From NCBI GenBank assembly GCA_934693215.1, contig CAKUVB010000036.1:1-12169 (forward strand): 12,169 nt of DNA, written 5' to 3'. Below, piece after piece: positions 8,001 to 12,169 of the stretch. A program made the position numbers and the translations under genes. The notes beneath the pieces were generated by a model that worked only from the letters and a program-made list of their open reading frames with translations, ran no database searches and had not been told where the DNA came from. The DNA comes from an uncultured Candidatus Melainabacteria bacterium. GTDB taxonomy: Bacteria > Cyanobacteriota > Vampirovibrionia > Gastranaerophilales > Gastranaerophilaceae. Position 1 is the first letter of the stretch; every line of letters starts with the position of its first letter.

Positions 8001-8022
8001 AAATTTATTTTATTAAAATTTT
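8000..8022. terminator. AT-only hairpin between convergent genes
   Basis: aaaattt (8000-8006) pairs with aaatttt (8016-8022) in the 26-base gap between two converging stop codons. It could serve both strands, but the stem has no G-C pairs and neither side has a long T-run. Confidence 0.25.
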
Positions 8023-8026
8023 CAAA

Positions 8027-8503
8027 TTATCTTATAACAGAGCGTTCGAGTTTTCTGACAAAACGTGTTGGCAAGTTCTCGTTTTCTGCATTGATAGAAT
8101 CAACAAGGATTGTTTTACAACCCAAAAGTTTGCCTGCAACAATATCAGTCAAAGGTCTGTCACCTACCATAACTGCTTGTTTTGGTTCTACTCCTATATC
8201 TTTTAAATAACTACGCATTTTTTTAGGATTAGGCTTTGATGCATGTCCGATTACTGTAAAATCCGATTGAGAACGTACTTTGTTTATATAATCTTCATTT
8301 TTATTATTTGAAATAACGGCAACAGTAAATTTTTGTTTGACATCATTTAACCACTCAACCGTTTCAGGTCTGTATTCACCTGATTTTGAAATCATTATTG
8401 TACTATCTAAGTCAAACATAATAACCTTAATTCCTTGTTGTTCAAGTTCTTCAAGGTCCATATCATAAACACATTTCAAATTATAATCAGGCTTAATTAT
8501 CAT
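8027..8503 (-). CDS. yqeG: YqeG-family HAD (IIIA) phosphatase
   Basis: A small cytoplasmic HAD-superfamily hydrolase of 158 residues, close to the usual YqeG length. Motif I is FDLDSTI with nucleophile Asp31 and acid/base Asp33; motif II is SNN (65-67); Lys90 in ASKPNPKK and GDRPLTD (114-120) provide motifs III and IV for Mg2+ and phosphate. The family is related to eukaryotic Gep4, which dephosphorylates phosphatidylglycerolphosphate, so a role in phospholipid synthesis is possible, though bacterial YqeG function is not settled. Its start lies inside the end of the upstream U32 gene (11-base overlap, different frame), with AGGA 10 bases before the ATG (complement of 8514-8517), so the two are probably translationally coupled. 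Confidence 0.9.
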   Translation of the reverse strand: MIIKPDYNLKCVYDMDLEELEQQGIKVIMFDLDSTIMISKSGEYRPETVEWLNDVKQKFTVAVISNNKNEDYINKVRSQSDFTVIGHASKPNPKKMRSYLKDIGVEPKQAVMVGDRPLTDIVAGKLLGCKTILVDSINAENENLPTRFVRKLERSVIR

Positions 8504-9737
8504 TATTCTTTATTCCTACAGTTCTGATTATTGCATATTTATAATCTTTTATTTCATCTCTAAATTTGATATACAACTCATCGTTTGTATTTGCAAACTC
8601 TAACGATTCACCATCTTTATTTTTAATCTCTACAGCTTGAGTAATAAATTTTTCAGAAGGTGAAATTACTTCTATATCAGAATCGAGATAAAATTTGTTC
8701 TTAACTTTTACTTTGTAAACGTCATCTGACTTATCCCAAACTTCGCATAAGAAATCTGCACCGGCTAGACCTTTTGAGATATTATAACTATAACCATCTG
8801 ATGGATATTCACCATCTCCCAGATAAAATCCTGTTGTATAACCTCTATTTCCAACTTTTAGAAGTTCTTCAAAATACGGTGTTAAATCTGCATTTCTATC
8901 TGCATAAACTGTGTCTATAGCTTCTCTATATGCTTTTGCAACTGCTGAAACATAGTACAAACTTTTTGTTCTACCTTCAACCTTCAAAGAATCAACTCCA
9001 GCATCAATCAATTTGCCCAGATGTTTTACTAAACACAAATCCTTTGTACTCATAATGTGAGTACCTCTATCAGTTTGCTCTATTTCGTAGTATTGTCCGG
9101 GGCGAGTTTCTTCTACAAGTTTGTAACTCCATCTGCAAGGTTGACAACAGTTCCCTTGATTAGCTTCACGTTCACCGTTAGTCATATAATCACTTAATAA
9201 ACATCTGCCAGAGAAAGAAACACATTGAGCTCCATGTATAAAAACTTCTAATTCCATATCAGGAACATGCTCTTTTATCTCTGCCACATCTTTAATAGGA
9301 AGCTCACGAGCAAGAATAGAACGTGTTGCACCCAAATCTTGCCAAAACTTAACAGCTTCATAATTTAGAGTATTTGTTTGAGTGCTTATATGTAATGGTG
9401 TATTTGGCATATATTTTTGTGCCAAACGAATAATCCCCATATCGCTTATAATAAGAGCATCAGGGTTAGAGTCTTTAATTCTATCCATGCAAGATTCTAA
9501 TAATTTGATATCTCTATTAAAAGCAAAAATATTTAGAGTAAGATATGCTTTTTTACCTAATGAGTGAGCTAAATCTATGGCCTGTTTAAGATTCTCCATA
9601 GTAATAAGTTCACCTTTTCTCATAGCCCTAAGGCTAAAATCTACTACTCCAAGATATACTGCATCTGCACCATACCTAATTGCATACTCAAGTTTTTCCA
9701 AGTTGCCTGCCGGCATTAATAATTCAGGTTTAATCAT
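8493..9737 (-). CDS. trhP: U32-family protein, TrhP (YegQ)-like tRNA 5-hydroxyuridine synthesis enzyme
   Basis: Members of this family carry a [4Fe-4S] cluster and, in the TrhP branch, introduce the hydroxyl of 5-hydroxyuridine at tRNA position 34. Numbering from the Met at 9737 (414 aa, near the family length), the U32 signature is EVFIHGAQCVSFSGRC (164-179). Cys172, Cys179, Cys197 and Cys201 (NQGNCCQPCRW) are the likely cluster ligands, with Cys198 extra. The block RGTHIMSTKDLC (224-235) and GVDSLKVEGRTKSLYYV (247-263) matches the TrhP/YegQ branch better than RlhA or UbiU/V. The start MIKPELLMPAG matches the usual family N-terminus; an in-frame TTG at 9785 would add 16 unlikely residues. 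No clear Shine-Dalgarno precedes 9737. It is the first gene of a pair with yqeG. An alternative is a less specific U32 peptidase annotation. Confidence 0.87.
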   Translation of the reverse strand: MIKPELLMPAGNLEKLEYAIRYGADAVYLGVVDFSLRAMRKGELITMENLKQAIDLAHSLGKKAYLTLNIFAFNRDIKLLESCMDRIKDSNPDALIISDMGIIRLAQKYMPNTPLHISTQTNTLNYEAVKFWQDLGATRSILARELPIKDVAEIKEHVPDMELEVFIHGAQCVSFSGRCLLSDYMTNGEREANQGNCCQPCRWSYKLVEETRPGQYYEIEQTDRGTHIMSTKDLCLVKHLGKLIDAGVDSLKVEGRTKSLYYVSAVAKAYREAIDTVYADRNADLTPYFEELLKVGNRGYTTGFYLGDGEYPSDGYSYNISKGLAGADFLCEVWDKSDDVYKVKVKNKFYLDSDIEVISPSEKFITQAVEIKNKDGESLEFANTNDELYIKFRDEIKDYKYAIIRTVGIKNNDN

Positions 9738-9828
9738 AGTAATAATGTTATCATAAAAAAGTTTATAATATAATAATTGTGTCAAAGATAAAACATAGAA
9801 TTTAAACTATAAAAGATATAAAACTTAT

Positions 9829-9915
9829 GGAGAAGTGTCCGAGTGGTTTAAGGTGACGACCTCGAAAGTCGTTGTGGGAGAAATTCCACCAAGGGTTCGA
9901 ATCCCTTCTTCTCCG
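9829..9915 (+). tRNA. tRNA-Ser (anticodon CGA)
   Basis: A complete class II tRNA. The acceptor arms ggagaag and cttctcc pair perfectly, followed by discriminator G9915 (typical of tRNA-Ser); CCA is not encoded. The anticodon stem acgac/gtcgt encloses loop ctcgaaa with anticodon CGA at 9863-9865, reading UCG. The long variable arm forms gtgg/ccac, and the T arm is aggg-ttcgaat-ccct. Six Ts follow directly (9916-9921). A TATAAA at 9808-9813 could be its -10 box, but no good -35 is visible. It is divergent from the trhP-like gene and convergent with the 672-aa gene. Confidence 0.97.
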
Positions 9916-9939
9916 TTTTTTGCTTTTATATACAGACCT

Positions 9940-9989
9940 AAAAAAATCAAAACCCTACATTTCATTCAAATTTATTATAGAGGATTTTG
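9940..9989 (-). terminator. Possible intrinsic terminator of the 672-aa gene
   Basis: On the minus strand CAAAATCC pairs with GGGTTTTG (complements of 9982-9989 and 9948-9955, one G-U pair) around a 26-base loop spanning the stop codon, followed by ATTTTTTT. The large loop makes it weak. Confidence 0.35.
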
Positions 9990-11973
9990 GTTTTTCGAGT
10001 TTTGTTTTTTCTATAGGATTAAATATTTCATATAAACACGAAGTTAAAGTTGTGTTTCCGTCAAATTTACATTCTTGAGCAATTGTATCAATATAAATTC
10101 TATCTTCGCCAGAAGAACCTATAATTTTCATTTCTTTATTTTCTATTGGATAGTTTTTAAGATTAAGTTTATTCCTGTTTTGACCAACATATATAGACAT
10201 ATCAGGATTACCAAGCTCTTTTGTAAAATTCTTAGCATAATCAAACATCAAATCTCTAATTTTATTATTGATACTTTCTTTCATATAATCTTTTTTGAGT
10301 TCAATATTATCTAACACCAATGCCGGTTTATTCTCAACTTCTGCAATATAACACATCGTATTACCAACAGGTTTATCATTAACTAAAACTTCCATACCAG
10401 ACATCATTTTATTTTTTATATAATTAGGTGCTATAGCTTGTTTCATGCCTGTTCCTATTGCAGCACAACAAGAAGCATCATTACCTAAAAATAATGAATG
10501 AGAAATATTATTCATATCAACTTGTTGTACCGTTAATTGTATATTGTTAGTATTTGGTTTTTCCTGCAATAAAAGCATTTTTTGTTTAATTTTTAAAATA
10601 CAGCTTTCAAAAGTTTTTCTTGCCATAGTTGCGTTAGGATTTTTATCAGGACTTTTCCAAAAAGAATCCTTCTTCATAAATTCACTAATAATATTAATCA
10701 ATTCAGGCAATTCTTTAGCTGATATTTGCTTGTCATCTTTACAAAGTTTTAAAGGTTGATTATTAATATCTGAATAAAGACTATGTAATGAATTTTGAGT
10801 ATTTAATTTATATCCTTTTGTGCTTATTTCTTCAAATAATTTTGCTTGCTTATCTTTTGATAGAATTCCAAATATAGGAGATGTCAAAATTTCTTCTAAA
10901 TTATTTATTATATCTTTTTGTTTATCTTCATCTGTTATATTTTTTTGTAATTTCGATTTTGGGTCAAATTTAGTCCATCTATCAAAATTTATCCCCGATT
11001 TTTCAAATTGAACTTTTGTAGCTTTATTTTGAGGAAGCTCTAATAAAACCTCTCTCACTGTCTTATTTGGACTTTGGTTAAGAATTGTGAGCAACTGATT
11101 ATATGGAGATTTAAAATCTTCACTTGAAGTAAACATTTTTGATAAGTACTTATTATTTCTAAAATCCACTTGTTTGCAAACTTTACCGTTTGCGTCAGTC
11201 CTTACAATATCATTCAATATATTTTGTAATTCATCAATATTGGATTTTTTATTATATTTATTTAATACTGACTCTAAAATATCATGAGAATCCTGCATAA
11301 TATAAAAAAACTTAGCTAATTCAATTTTATGAGGATAATCTGTAATTGATTCTTTTACTAAATTTTTATTTTTATCTGTTAAATTATTTATATCTTTGAT
11401 TAAATTGTCTTTATTATCAATTATATGAAACTGTTTTTTTAAGTTAGTGATTTGAGTTTGCCTATTTTTATATTGCAAACTTTCTGTTGGATTTGTCAAT
11501 TCCAATAACTTTTGATACAAAGGGTGATTTATACTTATATCGCCAATTGTATCTATATAACTTTCAACATTTTCAATTTTTTTGTCAAACGATGCAATAA
11601 AAGATTTTTTACCAAGGATTTTTACTGTTTTTAATACTTTTTTAGGCTTTTTAAAAATTAACTGTTCTATTTCGTCATTAGTAACTTTATGCGAAAATGA
11701 TGACAAAGAATCACGCCTATTAAACCCTGCAAGCCTGATATCCATAAGTATTTGAGCCTGTTCGACTCTACTTAATTTATCTCTTATAAAATTAATTGTA
11801 TATTTTTTAGGATATCCCAATTCCAAAATCTTAAGAAATCTGTCTGTAGTTAAATTCGAACTTCTTAAATTACTACCAAAATATATATTTGGATTATTTT
11901 GACGATAAATATTAGGTTTATTACTAATATTATTAGGGGTAGTATATCCATAATAAATGGGTGAAATATTCAT
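9955..11973 (-). CDS. 672-aa protein of unrecognised family with Cys-Cys C-terminal module
   Basis: I cannot assign a family with confidence. The first 35 residues are Asn/Tyr/Pro-rich and contain NIYFGSN (F32, G33), similar in position and style to the leaders of the helicase and ADP-ribosyltransferase-like proteins here. Residues about 40-450 are Lys/Leu/Asn-rich and probably helical, with INFDRWTKFDPKSK near the middle. Residues about 485-640 look like a compact globular domain: SHSLFLGNDASCCAAIGTG (Cys502, Cys503), VGNTMCYIAEV, then PALVLDNIELKKDY and a helix. That strand-strand-helix pattern resembles a GNAT acetyltransferase core, but this is only a fold guess. There is no signal peptide or membrane segment. 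The ATG at 11973 has no Shine-Dalgarno; it is kept because it gives the full leader. It lies 57 bases after the stop of the edge gene and may share its transcript. Confidence 0.8.
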   Translation of the reverse strand: MNISPIYYGYTTPNNISNKPNIYRQNNPNIYFGSNLRSSNLTTDRFLKILELGYPKKYTINFIRDKLSRVEQAQILMDIRLAGFNRRDSLSSFSHKVTNDEIEQLIFKKPKKVLKTVKILGKKSFIASFDKKIENVESYIDTIGDISINHPLYQKLLELTNPTESLQYKNRQTQITNLKKQFHIIDNKDNLIKDINNLTDKNKNLVKESITDYPHKIELAKFFYIMQDSHDILESVLNKYNKKSNIDELQNILNDIVRTDANGKVCKQVDFRNNKYLSKMFTSSEDFKSPYNQLLTILNQSPNKTVREVLLELPQNKATKVQFEKSGINFDRWTKFDPKSKLQKNITDEDKQKDIINNLEEILTSPIFGILSKDKQAKLFEEISTKGYKLNTQNSLHSLYSDINNQPLKLCKDDKQISAKELPELINIISEFMKKDSFWKSPDKNPNATMARKTFESCILKIKQKMLLLQEKPNTNNIQLTVQQVDMNNISHSLFLGNDASCCAAIGTGMKQAIAPNYIKNKMMSGMEVLVNDKPVGNTMCYIAEVENKPALVLDNIELKKDYMKESINNKIRDLMFDYAKNFTKELGNPDMSIYVGQNRNKLNLKNYPIENKEMKIIGSSGEDRIYIDTIAQECKFDGNTTLTSCLYEIFNPIEKTKLEKPKSSIINLNEM

Positions 11974-11991
11974 ATTTAAAATAAAAACAAA

Positions 11992-12013
11992 AAAAATAAT
12001 TTTTGCTATTTTT
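11992..12013 (-). terminator. AT hairpin with T-run after the edge gene
   Basis: On the minus strand AAAAATA pairs with TATTTTT around an 8-base loop, followed by a run of Ts, starting 17 bases after the stop of the partial edge gene. It could end that transcript, but the stem has no G-C pairs. Confidence 0.3.
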
Positions 12014-12030
12014 TATTAAATACGATTTAT

Positions 12031-12169
12031 TTATCCCTTTAAGAATTTTACAATTGTTGCATACCAAGGTTGTTTAGGTTTGATAGTTCTTTTTCGTTCT
12101 ACATTATCGACTGCGTCCATTAGTTTATCAAGTCCTTTTTGAGTAAACCCTTGAATTCCTAAATAAATC
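12031..12169 (-). CDS. C-terminal fragment of an unidentified protein (45 codons visible)
   Basis: An open frame enters from the right edge on the minus strand and ends at TAA (complement of 12031-12033). The visible end includes GLDKLMDAVDNVERKR, then KPKQPWYATIVKFLKG, a plausible helical and basic tail. The fragment is too short to identify. It is in the same direction as the 672-aa gene. Confidence 0.6.
   Translation of the reverse strand, partial: IYLGIQGFTQKGLDKLMDAVDNVERKRTIKPKQPWYATIVKFLKG

Noticed and set aside
9780..9785. Perfect minus-strand TTGACA as a -35 box for the trhP-like gene
   Set aside because: No -10 box lies at 16-18 bases; TATAAA is 12 and TATGAT 24 bases away, so a promoter cannot be assigned with confidence.
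9890..9915. tRNA-Ser 3' end as an integration (att) site
   Set aside because: I found no second copy of the tRNA 3' end in the window and no integrase gene.
9835..10078. Two plus-strand open frames crossing the tRNA-Ser gene
   Set aside because: Both translate through the tRNA and then antisense to the 672-aa gene, so they are not real genes.
10075..11011. Plus-strand open frames antisense to the 672-aa gene
   Set aside because: Phe/Ile-rich reverse shadows of an AT-rich gene, without ribosome binding sites.

Overview
The window comes from an AT-rich bacterial chromosome that uses the standard genetic code. The likely source is an uncultured gut bacterium of the Gastranaerophilales/Melainabacteria type (non-photosynthetic relatives of cyanobacteria). 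This placement is an inference. It rests on base composition, Asn/Lys-rich proteins, and unusual N-terminal extensions carrying a short aromatic-x-Gly motif, which I associate with that group from memory.

Left part (2-4129, + strand): a very large protein, cut by the window edge, carries two apparent protease active sites. One is an HELNH zinc site near the visible N-terminal part; the other is a calpain-like Cys/His/Asn triad at the C-terminus. A 98-residue protein of unknown role follows 12 bases later. A 450-base gap then holds a mosaic of short palindromic repeats.

Middle (4130-8000, + strand): first a Ski2-like superfamily 2 helicase (780 aa) with an unusual 60-70 residue leader, then a 455-aa protein whose C-terminal half has the R / S-x-S / Q-x-E signature of mono-ADP-ribosyltransferases. 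The double protease and the ADP-ribosyltransferase look more like effectors or toxins than housekeeping enzymes; that reading is an inference.

Right part (8027-12169, mostly - strand): a two-gene unit with overlapping ends encodes a U32-family tRNA-hydroxylation protein (TrhP/YegQ-like) and a YqeG-type HAD phosphatase. A tRNA-Ser(CGA) gene on the + strand lies upstream of and divergent from that unit. Then come a 672-aa protein of an unrecognised family, with a compact conserved-looking C-terminal module, and the last 45 codons of another minus-strand gene at the edge.

The strongest leads are the dual-protease protein, the ADP-ribosyltransferase, and the similar N-terminal F-x-G-type motif in three otherwise unrelated proteins (helicase, ADP-ribosyltransferase, 672-aa protein), which could be a shared sorting or processing signal.
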